A program made the position numbers and the translations under genes. Positions 32,719 to 42,057 of a DNA stretch of 64,000 bases are shown piece by piece (the first letter of the stretch is position 1; each line of letters begins with the position of its first letter). The DNA is taken from assembly GCF_004328705.1 (NCBI RefSeq), contig NZ_CP035319.1, positions 4,960,001 to 5,024,000 of the forward strand, given 5' to 3'. The notes beneath the pieces are model-generated. The model had not been told where the DNA came from and searched no databases. It saw only the letters and a program-made list of their open reading frames with translations. Source of the DNA: Rhodococcus sp. ABRD24 (GTDB lineage Bacteria > Actinomycetota > Actinomycetes > Mycobacteriales > Mycobacteriaceae).

Positions 32719-32952
32719 ATGGAACTGTTCCTGGACATCCTGCTGGTCATCACCAGCCTGGTGCTGATCCTGCTTGTCCTGCTGCATCGCGGTAAGGGCG
32801 GCGGTCTGTCCAGTCTCTTCGGTGGCGGTGTCCAGTCGAGCCTCGCCGGCTCGAGCGTCGTCGAGAAGAACCTCGACCGATTGACGGTGTTCACCGCGGC
32901 AATTTGGCTGATTGCGATCCTCGGCATCGGACTCGAGATCAAGTTCAGCTGA
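32719..32952 (+). CDS. secG: Protein translocase subunit SecG
   Basis: 77 residues, the usual SecG size. Two membrane helices (LFLDILLVITSLVLILLVLL and LTVFTAAIWLIAILGIGLEI) flank the conserved cytosolic loop HRGKGGGLSSLFGGGVQSSLAGSS. It associates with SecYE to aid export. In related genomes it follows tpiA; here an accessory block of about 5 kb lies between. Confidence 0.95.
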   Translation: MELFLDILLVITSLVLILLVLLHRGKGGGLSSLFGGGVQSSLAGSSVVEKNLDRLTVFTAAIWLIAILGIGLEIKFS

Positions 32953-33064
32953 ATGCACACGGATACCACGGTCCACCTGTATTCCTGATGCTGCGGCGGC
33001 GCTGATCGAAGCATCTTCCCGCGCTTGACGTGCGGGTCTCGGCTGGTCGGCCGATAATCGGGTG

Positions 33065-35860
33065 ATGACCGGGATTTCGGATTCCTCGACAGCGACCTCG
33101 CCCGCATCGGTGTCCTCGCGCGCGGCCACTGAACCGCTGCGCGAGGACATCCGGCTTCTCGGCGGCATTCTCGGGGAGATCGTTCGGGAGCAGGCGGGCG
33201 ACGACGTCTTTGCACTCGTCGAGCAGGCCCGGGTCGAGTCGTTCCGCGTCCGCCGGTCCGAGATAGACCGCGCTGATCTGGCAGCGATGTTCGCGAGAAT
33301 CGATACCGCCGAGGCGATTCCGGTGATCCGGGCGTTCAGTCATTTCGCGCTGCTGGCCAATGTGGCCGAGGACATCCATCGTGAGCGGCGTCGCGCAATC
33401 CACGTTCGCGCGGGAGAGCCTCCTCAGGACAGCAGTCTCGCGGCCACGTACGTAAAACTCGATGCGGCACTGCCTGATTCCGAAACTGCAGCGGCGGCTC
33501 TTGCCGGTGCGTTGGTAGCTCCAGTGATCACGGCCCACCCAACCGAGACGCGGCGGCGGACGATCTTCGAGACGCAGAACCGGATCATGGAACTGATGCG
33601 GTACCGCGAGCACGTCCGGGAGGACGCGCTGGAGACGGCGGATGTCGACTCCCGGCTGCGCCGGCACATTCTCACACTATGGCAGACCGCGTTGATCCGC
33701 CTGTCCCGCTTGCGGATTCAGGACGAGATCGAGGTCGGGCTGCGGTATTACGACGCCTCGCTGTTCGAGGTGGTACCACGGCTCAACGCAGAACTGCGTG
33801 ATTCGCTGCGCCGCCGCTGGCCCGGAGTCGACCTGTTGCCGGAGCCGATGCTGCGCCCGGGTTCGTGGATCGGCGGCGACCGGGACGGGAATCCGTTCGT
33901 CACGGCCGAGGTGGTCGATCGCGCGACGCATCGCGCCGCGGAAACCGCCCTCGAGCATCATCTGTCCGAACTGGAGGTGCTCGAACGGGAGCTGTCGATG
34001 TCGGCGCGACTGGTCACCGTCACAGCTGGGCTGGACCGGCTCGCGGAAGCGTCGGGTGACGATTCCGCTTTCCGGGCGGACGAACCGTATCGGCGAGCCG
34101 TTCGGGGGATGCGGGTTCGGCTGACCGCCGCTGCTGAACGGATTCTCGGTCATCCGCCGGCGCACCGTGCGATCGGCGACCTTCCGGGCTATGCGGGGCC
34201 CGGGGAACTTGCCGCCGATCTGCAGGTGATCGACAGTTCCCTCCGCTCTCACGGGGATGCAGCGGTCGCCGATGACCGACTAGCGCAGCTGCGGAATTCG
34301 GTGGAGGTCTTCGGATTCCATCTCTGTGGGCTGGACATGCGGCAGAACTCCGATGTCCATGAGTCGGTGGTTGCGGAACTCCTTGCGTGGTCCGGTGTGC
34401 ACCCGGACTACCGGTCGTTGTCGGAGGAGGCACGCGTTGCGTTGCTCTCCCGGGAGCTGACCAATCGCCGTCCGCTGGCCGCACCGAACGCCACGTTCGG
34501 CGAACAGACGACGAAGGAGCTCGGAATCCTGCGTGCTGCCGCGGACGTGGTCGGCCGGATCGGGCCCGAATCCGTGCCGAACTACATCATCAGCATGTGC
34601 ACATCGGTCAGCGACATGCTCGAGGCGGCAATCCTGCTCGCCGAGGTCGGTTTGCTCGATCCGGACGGTGTGGACGGCCCGACGTGCCCGGTCGGGATCG
34701 TGCCGCTTTTCGAGACAATCGAGGATCTGCAGAACGGAGCCGCGACGCTCTCGGCGACGCTCGATGTGCCGGTGTATCGGGCGCTCGTCGCATCCCGCGG
34801 GCACCGGCAAGAGGTGATGCTCGGCTATTCCGACTCGAACAAGGACGGCGGCTACCTCGCGGCCAACTGGGCGCTGTACCGGGCTGAGCTCGATCTGGTG
34901 CGAGCCGCCCGCGAAACGGGAATTCGGTTGCGGCTCTTCCACGGTCGTGGTGGCACCGTCGGTCGCGGAGGTGGCCCCAGCTATGATGCGATCCTCGCAC
35001 AACCGCCCGGCGCGGTCGCGGGTTCGCTACGGATCACCGAGCAGGGTGAGGTGATCGCAGCAAAGTACGCGGATCCGCGACTTGCCCGGCGCAACCTCGA
35101 GGCGCTGCTCGCCGCGACATTGGAATCGACTCTGCTCGACGTCGAGGGCCTCGGCGACGATGCGGCACCCGCCTACTCGATCTTGGACGAGCTCGCCGCA
35201 CTGGCCCGCGATGCCTACGCGGACCTCGTGCACGACACCCCCGGCTTCGTCGAGTATTTCAAGGCGTCGACCCCCGTCGCGGAAATCGGGGCCCTCAACA
35301 TCGGCAGCCGTCCGGCGTCTCGGAAGCCGACGGAGTCGATCGCCGATCTGCGCGCGATCCCGTGGGTGTTGTCGTGGAGTCAGTCCCGGGTGATGCTGCC
35401 CGGGTGGTACGGCACCGGATCCGCGTTCGAGCGATGGATCGCCGACGATGACGATCGCCTTTCGACGTTGACGGCGCTGTACGAGAAGTGGCCGTTCTTC
35501 CGAACGGTGCTGTCGAACATGGCGATGGTGATGTCGAAGTCCGATATGGGGCTGGCCCGCCGGTACGCCGAACTGGTCCCGGACGTAGCGCTGCGGGAGG
35601 AGGTGTTCGGCAAGATCTCCGCCGAACATGACCGCACGATGGCGATGTACCGCGCGATCACCGGTCACGAGAATCTGCTCGAGGACAATCCGGCACTCGA
35701 ACGGTCGGTGCACAATCGCTTCCCGTATCTGGAACCGCTCAATCACCTTCAGGTGGAGCTGCTTCGCCGATATCGTGCCGGCGACGGCTCCGACGCGGTG
35801 CGGCGTGGAATTCAGTTGACGATGAACGGACTCGCCACTGCGCTGCGTAACAGTGGGTGA
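33065..35860 (+). CDS. ppc: Phosphoenolpyruvate carboxylase
   Basis: 931 residues. Carboxylates phosphoenolpyruvate to oxaloacetate, the anaplerotic reaction. Active-site His158 lies in [56 protein letters not shown] and the C-terminal [14 protein letters not shown] are intact, as is the end [11 protein letters not shown] (residues 921-931). ATG 33065 (or GTG 33062) is supported by GATAAT at 33053-33058, six bases before the ATG, suggesting a leaderless transcript. Follows secG as in other Mycobacteriales. Confidence 0.96.
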   Translation: MTGISDSSTATSPASVSSRAATEPLREDIRLLGGILGEIVREQAGDDVFALVEQARVESFRVRRSEIDRADLAAMFARIDTAEAIPVIRAFSHFALLANVAEDIHRERRRAIHVRAGEPPQDSSLAATYVKLDAALPDSETAAAALAGALVAPVITAHPTETRRRTIFETQNRIMELMRYREHVREDALETADVDSRLRRHILTLWQTALIRLSRLRIQDEIEVGLRYYDASLFEVVPRLNAELRDSLRRRWPGVDLLPEPMLRPGSWIGGDRDGNPFVTAEVVDRATHRAAETALEHHLSELEVLERELSMSARLVTVTAGLDRLAEASGDDSAFRADEPYRRAVRGMRVRLTAAAERILGHPPAHRAIGDLPGYAGPGELAADLQVIDSSLRSHGDAAVADDRLAQLRNSVEVFGFHLCGLDMRQNSDVHESVVAELLAWSGVHPDYRSLSEEARVALLSRELTNRRPLAAPNATFGEQTTKELGILRAAADVVGRIGPESVPNYIISMCTSVSDMLEAAILLAEVGLLDPDGVDGPTCPVGIVPLFETIEDLQNGAATLSATLDVPVYRALVASRGHRQEVMLGYSDSNKDGGYLAANWALYRAELDLVRAARETGIRLRLFHGRGGTVGRGGGPSYDAILAQPPGAVAGSLRITEQGEVIAAKYADPRLARRNLEALLAATLESTLLDVEGLGDDAAPAYSILDELAALARDAYADLVHDTPGFVEYFKASTPVAEIGALNIGSRPASRKPTESIADLRAIPWVLSWSQSRVMLPGWYGTGSAFERWIADDDDRLSTLTALYEKWPFFRTVLSNMAMVMSKSDMGLARRYAELVPDVALREEVFGKISAEHDRTMAMYRAITGHENLLEDNPALERSVHNRFPYLEPLNHLQVELLRRYRAGDGSDAVRRGIQLTMNGLATALRNSG

Positions 35861-35875
35861 TACCGCTTCGTCCGG

Positions 35876-38452
35876 TCAGCTCAGCAGGCCCTGTCGTCGC
35901 GCCGCGGCGATGGCCTCGTCCTGCGAGTGTGCTCCGAGTTTCCGGTAGAGGCTGCGGCGGTGACTCTTGACGGTGTCGGGGGAGACGAACAGTTTCTTCG
36001 CGATTTCGGTGGAGGACAGGCCACGCACGATCTCGACCAGCAACTCCCGCTCTCGCCTGGTGAGCGCCGCGGAGGACACCGCAGGTGGAAATACCTCGCG
36101 CACGTCTGATGCGAGGAAGGCCGCGACGGCGGGCGAGTTCGTCCTGCCCTCGGCGTGGAGCATCTTGACCAGGTCCTGTGGCACCGTTGCGAGCACTGCA
36201 GTCATGCCCGTGCGGTCGACCGCGGCACACACCCTCGACCAGATGCGTGCCGCTTCGCGGTTCTCGCCGAGAGTCCGGTGTGCCGCGGTTTCGATCAGCA
36301 TCGACTCGAGGTGCGCGCGTGCGAACGGCCCCGCTTTCCAGCTGATGCTGCGGCACATCGCGATTGCCCGTGCCGGGGATCCGGTGAGCAAGTGTGCGCG
36401 CGCCGCGGATACCAGGGTCATGGGTCCGCCCGTGCGGGCTGAGTCGCTCAGCGCCAAGGCCCGGGTGCCTTCGCCGAGCGCGAGACGCAGGTCCATCTCG
36501 GCCGCAGTCAGAAGCGAGCAGGTGTGTCCCGGCCGCCCAGCGTGCTGTGGTTGGCCGGAGGTCGCTCGCTGCAACACGACCATTCCGGCATAGGCGTCGC
36601 CAATGATCGAGGCATACCGAGCGTGCGCGTAGGTGACGAACTCCCACAGTTCGTCGGACCCCGACGCCTCGCCCAGCTCGTCGAGTGTCCGGCGTGCGGC
36701 CGTGGTGTCGAGTCGATCCAGCGCCGTCAGCGCCCTTGCCACCTGCGTTGCGGTATGCGACACGGATCCGTGCCCACGAACAGGCTGCTCCGGGGCCTGC
36801 TCAGTGGCGTCGAGTTCGAGCCACTCCGCCACCTGGTCCCGTCCGCCGAGGACGGCCCAGGTCATGGCCGTGAGGGCCCCTGCAGTGCGGGCCGCGAAGT
36901 GGGAATCCTTCCGGAGGGCCTCGGTGTACGCGCACCGGAGCTCGGCGAGCGCCGCGACGAAGTCGCCGGCCAGTAGGTGGGTGACGCCCCAGGTGAGGCG
37001 CAGGATCGGCAACTGCCGCAGGATGTCTGCGCGTTGCCCATCGAGAGCGCCCTGCGCGAGGCAGGACAGCTGACGTGCCAGCTCTGCCGCCCGGGGCCGG
37101 TCACCCATCGTGCGAAGGATCAGGACATTGGCGGTTCCTACGGTGAGGTGATTCCATGCGGCGGACGTCGCGCCGAGCGCTCGTAACTCTGCTGGGTCGT
37201 CGGGGAGCGGCGGTGGAGTGGACGGGCGCTGGGTGAACACCGCCCGTGCAGCCTGGAGTGCCGGGTGTCCGTCGAGCAGGGCGGTGGGGATGCCGGCCAC
37301 GGTGTCGCGAAGTAGGTCGAGGTCGTCCGGGACGAGTTGGTCCCAGTGTTGCTCGAGGAGTTCGATCGCGAGCGGCCACGCCTTCGCCTCCACGGCGTAG
37401 CGGACCGCAGCCGCGTAGTCGCGCGTGCTCAGGCAATGGCGGGCGAGGGCGACCATCGCGGGCGCGGGGCGAGTCCCCGATGCGACCCGGATGGCGAGTA
37501 GCGCGTCGCGGACCGCCGGTGCGAACGCCCATTCTGGATCTGCTGACCGTTCGGATTCCGTGGTGCGGACCAGGAGTCCGGAGGCCTCGAGAGCCGACAG
37601 CTTCTCCTGCACCTCCTCGGCGCCGGTCAGCAGGCGTGCGATCGGCGGCGTGACGATTGATGCGGCGGAGAGGGTGAGGGCGAAGTCTGCTGCGTCAGAG
37701 CCATCCCCGGCGAGCATTCTGGTCCGCATGCGGCTGTCCATTGCGCGCGCGAGTGACCGGGATATCTGCTCCCGATGTCGGGATCCTTCGGGAAGGGACT
37801 TGACCACCGACGCCGCGACGACCATCAGATCCGGAATCCCCGCAACCTGTCGATGCACATGGTCGAGATCGATCGGCGGGAGTTCGACGCCGACGCTGGC
37901 GAACAGGATTTCCGCTTCGTCGCGGGTGTAGAGCAGCTCCCGCGCACAGATCCATTCGGTATCGAGGCCGAGTTCGGTTGCAAAGTGCAAGGATTCACGG
38001 TGGCGCACCGTCGATACGACATCGATGTGGGGGCAGTTCGCGAGAAGTCGGCGAACGCGTTCTCCTCCTCGTCTGAATGTGGAAGGCGAAACGGTATCGA
38101 CATGATCGAGTACCAGCGTGGTCGGGGAAGTGTCACCGTTGTCCGCCGATTCGGCTCCGAACATCTTGTGCCATTGGCTCTCAGGATCTGTGTGGGCGAA
38201 CGGATCCGGTATGTGCAGTACCCGGTGCCCGGCGGATTCCACAGTCTGTATCCACGATGCGAGCAAATCCGCAGCACTGAATCCGCGAGGGGCGTGGATG
38301 AGGGTGATCCGCCGGTGCCGGTCGTCGAGTCGGTTGAGGAGCCGCGCTCGAGCAGGCAGTGAGGTGCGTCCTCGGGTCAGGCGTGGCCGCCCGTCATCGG
38401 AGTGCACACATCCCGGTATCGGCGGCACCCGGCTGTTCTCGTGTGCACGCAT
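35876..38452 (-). CDS. Large LuxR-family regulator with degenerate P-loop (MalT/LAL-like)
   Basis: 858 residues. C-terminal LuxR helix-turn-helix is clear: LTRRERELLVEIVRGLSSTEIAKKLFVSPDTVKSHRRSLYRKLGA. The middle is helical, repeat-rich text of the MalT/LAL type. The N-terminal region keeps a Walker-B-like TTLVLDHVDTVS, but the expected P-loop reads IHAPRGFSAADLLASW, without the GKT/S, so ATP binding is doubtful. ATG 38452 is backed by TACGTT ending seven bases upstream (leaderless). Transcribed away from marR and towards ppc; target unknown. Confidence 0.88.
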   Translation of the reverse strand: MRAHENSRVPPIPGCVHSDDGRPRLTRGRTSLPARARLLNRLDDRHRRITLIHAPRGFSAADLLASWIQTVESAGHRVLHIPDPFAHTDPESQWHKMFGAESADNGDTSPTTLVLDHVDTVSPSTFRRGGERVRRLLANCPHIDVVSTVRHRESLHFATELGLDTEWICARELLYTRDEAEILFASVGVELPPIDLDHVHRQVAGIPDLMVVAASVVKSLPEGSRHREQISRSLARAMDSRMRTRMLAGDGSDAADFALTLSAASIVTPPIARLLTGAEEVQEKLSALEASGLLVRTTESERSADPEWAFAPAVRDALLAIRVASGTRPAPAMVALARHCLSTRDYAAAVRYAVEAKAWPLAIELLEQHWDQLVPDDLDLLRDTVAGIPTALLDGHPALQAARAVFTQRPSTPPPLPDDPAELRALGATSAAWNHLTVGTANVLILRTMGDRPRAAELARQLSCLAQGALDGQRADILRQLPILRLTWGVTHLLAGDFVAALAELRCAYTEALRKDSHFAARTAGALTAMTWAVLGGRDQVAEWLELDATEQAPEQPVRGHGSVSHTATQVARALTALDRLDTTAARRTLDELGEASGSDELWEFVTYAHARYASIIGDAYAGMVVLQRATSGQPQHAGRPGHTCSLLTAAEMDLRLALGEGTRALALSDSARTGGPMTLVSAARAHLLTGSPARAIAMCRSISWKAGPFARAHLESMLIETAAHRTLGENREAARIWSRVCAAVDRTGMTAVLATVPQDLVKMLHAEGRTNSPAVAAFLASDVREVFPPAVSSAALTRRERELLVEIVRGLSSTEIAKKLFVSPDTVKSHRRSLYRKLGAHSQDEAIAAARRQGLLS

Positions 38453-38663
38453 GTTCCCGAACGTATCCCAGTCCCCGCCCGTCCGGGAGCGCTTAGCGTC
38501 TCTGCCTCATCGACGTTTCGTCTCACGAACCCGATCAGGGCACTGCCTGGTCTGACTGGAATCTTCGGCTGCCGACGACGGTCGGTGTGGTGTGCCCGTC
38601 CTCTCGATCGGTGAGAGACTGGAGCCTCTCGGCGGCAGGGCACCGCATGATCAGGGTGTTCGG

Positions 38664-39158
38664 TCACTGCCCGGCAGTGGCGCGTACCGCCGTGACGGCG
38701 CTGAGCATCCGCTGGAGAAATTCTTCGATCGTGTCCCGTTCGGCCGGTGAGAAGCTCTCGAGGGCATCGACGGCGGATGCGATCAGTGGACCGAAGAACG
38801 ACCATCCGAGATCGACGGTCGACGGCGTGACCTCCAGTAGCACACGCCGTCGGTCGACCGAATCCCTGACGCGCCGAATGTGATCGGCCCTTTCCAGGCG
38901 ATCGATCAACGCTGTGGTCGACGCCGAGTTGATCCCGAGTTGCTCACCAAGCAGTCCGGGTGTGGCCGGAGCACCCGCGCGGTGGGCGTCGAGCAGGACT
39001 ATCACCGCGCGCAGATCCGTGGGGTTCAGACCGTTCCGTCGGGCGAACTCGGCCGCGAAGACGTTCAGCTCTACCGTCAGCCCGCGCAGTCGGTGCACCG
39101 TCTGAAGCCCATCGCTGCTCTGTTCGTGTCCGGTGTTCCCGTGCAATTCGGACTCCAA
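38664..39158 (-). CDS. MarR-family transcriptional regulator
   Basis: 164 residues from TTG 39158. Winged helix-turn-helix text is clear: RNGLNPTDLRAVIVLLDAHRAG, LLGEQLGINSASTTALIDRLERADHIRRVRDSVDRRRVLLEVTP. The start is uncertain: TTG 39158, TTG 39146 and GTG 39224 are all in frame and none has a good ribosome site; 39158 was chosen because the control region would otherwise be coding. Divergent from the alpha/beta hydrolase gene, its probable target. Confidence 0.8.
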   Translation of the reverse strand: MESELHGNTGHEQSSDGLQTVHRLRGLTVELNVFAAEFARRNGLNPTDLRAVIVLLDAHRAGAPATPGLLGEQLGINSASTTALIDRLERADHIRRVRDSVDRRRVLLEVTPSTVDLGWSFFGPLIASAVDALESFSPAERDTIEEFLQRMLSAVTAVRATAGQ

Positions 39159-39185
39159 CGCTCGACGGAATTTGGCTCGCCTGTC

Positions 39186-39204
39186 TAGTATCTCGACTAT
39201 CGAG
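39186..39204. promoter_or_regulatory. Hydrolase -10 hexamer with adjoining palindromic operator
   Basis: TAGTAT (39186-39191) is a TANNNT -10 for the hydrolase gene. Directly after it comes the perfect inverted repeat CTCGA-CTA-TCGAG (39192-39204), covering the expected transcription start. Such placement between divergent marR and target genes is typical of MarR autoregulation; binding is inferred. Confidence 0.45.
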
Positions 39205-39238
39205 GGAATTGTCCACGGCAGCACACCGGAGGTAGCGC

Positions 39239-40111
39239 ATGAATCGAACGACCGCGTCCGATTTCTCCGAAACATCGGCGGGAGAGACCTTCCGCGAGCT
39301 CTACGGCCGGGTACTGAGCAGATGGCCCGTCAAGGTCGAGAAGGTCGACGTGCGGAGCCCGCACGGCATCACCCGCGTCAACATCTGTGGGCCTGTCGAT
39401 GGGGCGCCGGTAATTCTGCTTTCGGGAGGCGGCGCCACGTCCGCAGTGTGGTTCGGCCTCGCCGCCTCATTGACGGAGCGGCACCGAGTCCATGCGGTGG
39501 ACCTCCTCGGCGACGTCGGGTGCAGCACCGGGACCGCCGGAATCCGCGACGTCGATGATCTGATGGAGTGGCTCGGTATCGTCGCCGCGGAACTGGGACT
39601 CGATGCCCCCGCGATCGTCGGCCACTCGTACGGTGCGATGGTCGCGCTCGCCTATGCGGTCCGGCGTCCCGGCCAGGTTCAGCGACTGGTTCTGCTCGAC
39701 CCCAACGCGTGCTTCGCCGGAATGAGCTCGCGGTATCTCGCCCGGGCGGTGCCGTTGTTGGTGCGGCCTACGGGTGCGCGGCTGCGGGCGCTGGTGGAGT
39801 GGGAATCTGCTGGGCTGCAAGTGGATCCGGACTGGCTCGCGCTCGCCGCATACGGTGCCGAGCATTTCCCGGCTTCGAAAACGGTCGTTCCGAGGCGTCC
39901 TCGACGGCCGGAACTGCTCGACGTCCGCACCGACACGACGGTCGTGCTCGCGGGGCGGAGTCGGGTGCACGACGTCGAGCGGGTGGGTCGGAAGATCGAT
40001 GCGTTCATGCCACGCGCCCGGACGGTTGTCCTCCCCGGTGAATCGCACTACACGCTGCCGATGGCGTCGCCGGCAGGCCTCGGCCGCATCGTCCTGGACG
40101 CGTTGGGGTAG
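39239..40111 (+). CDS. Alpha/beta-fold hydrolase
   Basis: 290 residues, ATG 39239 after GGAGGT. Cytosolic (no signal peptide). VILLSGGGATSAVWFGLAASL is the oxyanion-hole region, the nucleophile is Ser130 in GHSYGAMVALAYAVRRPGQVQRLVLLDP, and His270 in PGESHYTLPM is the likely catalytic base. Family members include esterases, epoxide hydrolases and C-C hydrolases; the substrate is unknown. Likely controlled by the divergent MarR gene. Confidence 0.87.
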   Translation: MNRTTASDFSETSAGETFRELYGRVLSRWPVKVEKVDVRSPHGITRVNICGPVDGAPVILLSGGGATSAVWFGLAASLTERHRVHAVDLLGDVGCSTGTAGIRDVDDLMEWLGIVAAELGLDAPAIVGHSYGAMVALAYAVRRPGQVQRLVLLDPNACFAGMSSRYLARAVPLLVRPTGARLRALVEWESAGLQVDPDWLALAAYGAEHFPASKTVVPRRPRRPELLDVRTDTTVVLAGRSRVHDVERVGRKIDAFMPRARTVVLPGESHYTLPMASPAGLGRIVLDALG

Positions 40112-40122
40112 CGGAAGCCGCC

Positions 40123-40150
40123 GAGCCGGGGAACCGATCCGACCCGGCTC
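40123..40150. terminator. Hairpin after the hydrolase gene, possible terminator
   Basis: GAGCCGGG (40123-40130) and CCCGGCTC (40143-40150) make a perfect eight-base stem with a 12-base loop, 11 bases after the hydrolase stop. There is no T-tract, so termination is only suggested. The rest of the 279-base gap to pgl shows no gene I would call. Confidence 0.4.
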
Positions 40151-40390
40151 ACGTCATACCTCTCGAACAAGCGAAATATGGCGGGTTCACGGAGCGGAAG
40201 GTGTGTGCGGCGATGGAGTACTGCGTCAACAGTGCGGCGGCCTGGCGTCGTCGATTGCGGGGGCCGAACTGCTATCACGGACGGATCCGGATGGCGGTCG
40301 TGTGCCAAGCTCGGCTTGTGGCCGCCGACCCGGACGCGCCCCCGCGCGTGGTCTGGCCGCGTGATGACGACGAATCGACGGCCGGTTGAT

Positions 40391-41137
40391 TCAGGCGTGG
40401 GGCAGTTCGCTCGCCGCGGTGTCGTCGAGCAGCCACACGGTTCGCTCGAGGCCCTGCGCGCCGGCCGCCGGGATCTCGTCCGGACGGGCACCGCCGACGG
40501 CTGCCGCGACGGCCTTGGCCTTGGCCTCCCCGGAGACGATCAGCCACACCTCGCGCGCCGACCGCAGCGCGGGCAGCGTCAGGGTCACGCGAACCGCCGG
40601 TGGCTTGGGGGAGTCGGTGACCGCGACGGCGAGCTGTTCTTCCTCACGGACCGCATCGGTGTGGGGGAACAGCGAATTGACGTGGCCTTCGCCGCCCATG
40701 CCGAGCAGGTGGATGTCGAACAGTGGGCCGGCGGTGGATTCGCCGTGCACGGCCAGCACCTCGGCGTAGGCCGCGGCCGCGGTCACCGGGTCGCTGCCGT
40801 AGGCGCCGTCCGACGCCGCCACGGCATGCACGCGGGACGGGTCGACCGCGACATGGTCGAGCAGTGCCTGGTGCGCCTGTACCTCGTTACGCTCGGGGTC
40901 GCCACCGGGCAGGAAGCGTTCGTCGCCGAAGAAGACGTCCAGCGCGGCCCAGTCGATCGCACCGGGGTTTCGGCGGATGTGCTCGAGCAGTGCGATGCCG
41001 GTGCCCCCGCCGGTGAGGACCACCGATGCCGAACCGCGTGACTGCTGGGCGGCGACCACCGCGTCGACGAACCGGGTTGCCGCCGCCTGGACCAGCGCGT
41101 CGGTGTCGGGATACTGGTGCAGCTCGACGTCAGACAT
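40391..41137 (-). CDS. pgl: 6-phosphogluconolactonase
   Basis: 248 residues of the NagB/DevB-type lactonase that opens 6-phosphogluconolactone. Conserved ASVVLTGGGTGIALLEHI, WAALDVFFGDERFLPGGDPERNE and FDIHLLGMGGEGHVNSLFPH are present. ATG 41137 has AGGTGGA nearby. Last gene of the five-gene minus-strand operon tkt-tal-zwf-opcA-pgl; its start overlaps the end of opcA by eight bases. Confidence 0.95.
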   Translation of the reverse strand: MSDVELHQYPDTDALVQAAATRFVDAVVAAQQSRGSASVVLTGGGTGIALLEHIRRNPGAIDWAALDVFFGDERFLPGGDPERNEVQAHQALLDHVAVDPSRVHAVAASDGAYGSDPVTAAAAYAEVLAVHGESTAGPLFDIHLLGMGGEGHVNSLFPHTDAVREEEQLAVAVTDSPKPPAVRVTLTLPALRSAREVWLIVSGEAKAKAVAAAVGGARPDEIPAAGAQGLERTVWLLDDTAASELPHA

Positions 41138-42038
41138 ATTCCACCTTCGTCAGTCCGGCCAATGCGGCCTCGTAGATCTCGTCCGGATCGAGCCGGCGAA
41201 GTTCCTCGGCGAGACAGTCCCGGGTTTCCCGCCGGGCCAGCGCGACCAGGGCATCGGGCTGCCCGGTCCGGCGCAGCGTGGCGGTGGTCTCGGTCTGGGG
41301 CCGGCTGATCGAGATGGTGTCGCCGGTCAACTGCAGCTCGACGTGTAGTCCGCCGGTCTTGCGGCGCACCGGGCCGTCGATCCGGCTAGCCAGCCATCCT
41401 GCCAGGATGTCCAGCGCCGGCTCGTCCGCCAGCCCCGATACCGTCGCCGAGACGATCGGCTCGTGCGGCGGCTGATCGAGTGCTGATGTGAGCAGCGCGC
41501 GCCAGTACGTGATCCGGCTCCATGCCAGGTCGGTGTCCCCGGCGGTGTACGACCCGAGCCGGCTCTTGATCGTTGCGGTCGGATCTTCGGCGCCCGTCGC
41601 GTCGGTGATGCGGCGGATCGCCAACCGGCCCACCGGATCCAGCGCGGGGACGGTGGGAGCGTCCTCCGGCCACCATGCGACCACGGGCGTGTCGGGCAGC
41701 AGGAACGGTACGACGACACTGCTTTCGTGATCGGCCAGCTCGCCGGACAGACGGAGTACCACCACTTCGGAAGCGCCTGCGTCGCCGCCGACTCGGATCT
41801 CGGCGTCGAGGCGCGGCTCGGCGCTCCGCGGTCCGCGCGCAACCACTATCACCCGGCACGGATGTTCGCGGCTGGCCTCGTTTGCCGCGTCGATCACCAC
41901 CTCGGAGTTCTTGCTGTCCCGCGTGCACACCACGAGCGTCAGGACCCGGCCCAATGTCACGGCGCCACCGGATTCGCGCAGTAAGACCAGCTGCTTGTTG
42001 ATCTCTCCGGTGGTGGTCTCCGGCAGGTCGATGATCAC
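41130..42038 (-). CDS. opcA: Glucose-6-phosphate dehydrogenase assembly protein OpcA
   Basis: 302 residues. IIDLPETTTGEINKQLVLLRESGG is the typical OpcA start; the middle carries TPVVAWWPEDAPTVPALDPVGRLAIRRITDA and DLAWSRITYWRALL. OpcA is required for full activity and redox control of Zwf in cyanobacteria and is conserved beside zwf in actinobacteria. GTG 42038 follows GGAG by eight bases; the frame extends upstream into zwf and was not used. Nineteen bases follow the zwf stop. Confidence 0.93.
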   Translation of the reverse strand: MIIDLPETTTGEINKQLVLLRESGGAVTLGRVLTLVVCTRDSKNSEVVIDAANEASREHPCRVIVVARGPRSAEPRLDAEIRVGGDAGASEVVVLRLSGELADHESSVVVPFLLPDTPVVAWWPEDAPTVPALDPVGRLAIRRITDATGAEDPTATIKSRLGSYTAGDTDLAWSRITYWRALLTSALDQPPHEPIVSATVSGLADEPALDILAGWLASRIDGPVRRKTGGLHVELQLTGDTISISRPQTETTATLRRTGQPDALVALARRETRDCLAEELRRLDPDEIYEAALAGLTKVEYV

Positions 42039-42057
42039 TGGAGGGTCTCCAAATTCT

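Noticed and set aside
40201..40389. Short plus-strand frame of 62 codons between the hydrolase and pgl genes
   Set aside because: Arg-rich text without recognisable domain, weak ribosome site and overlap with frames on the other strand; most likely a GC-rich shadow frame.
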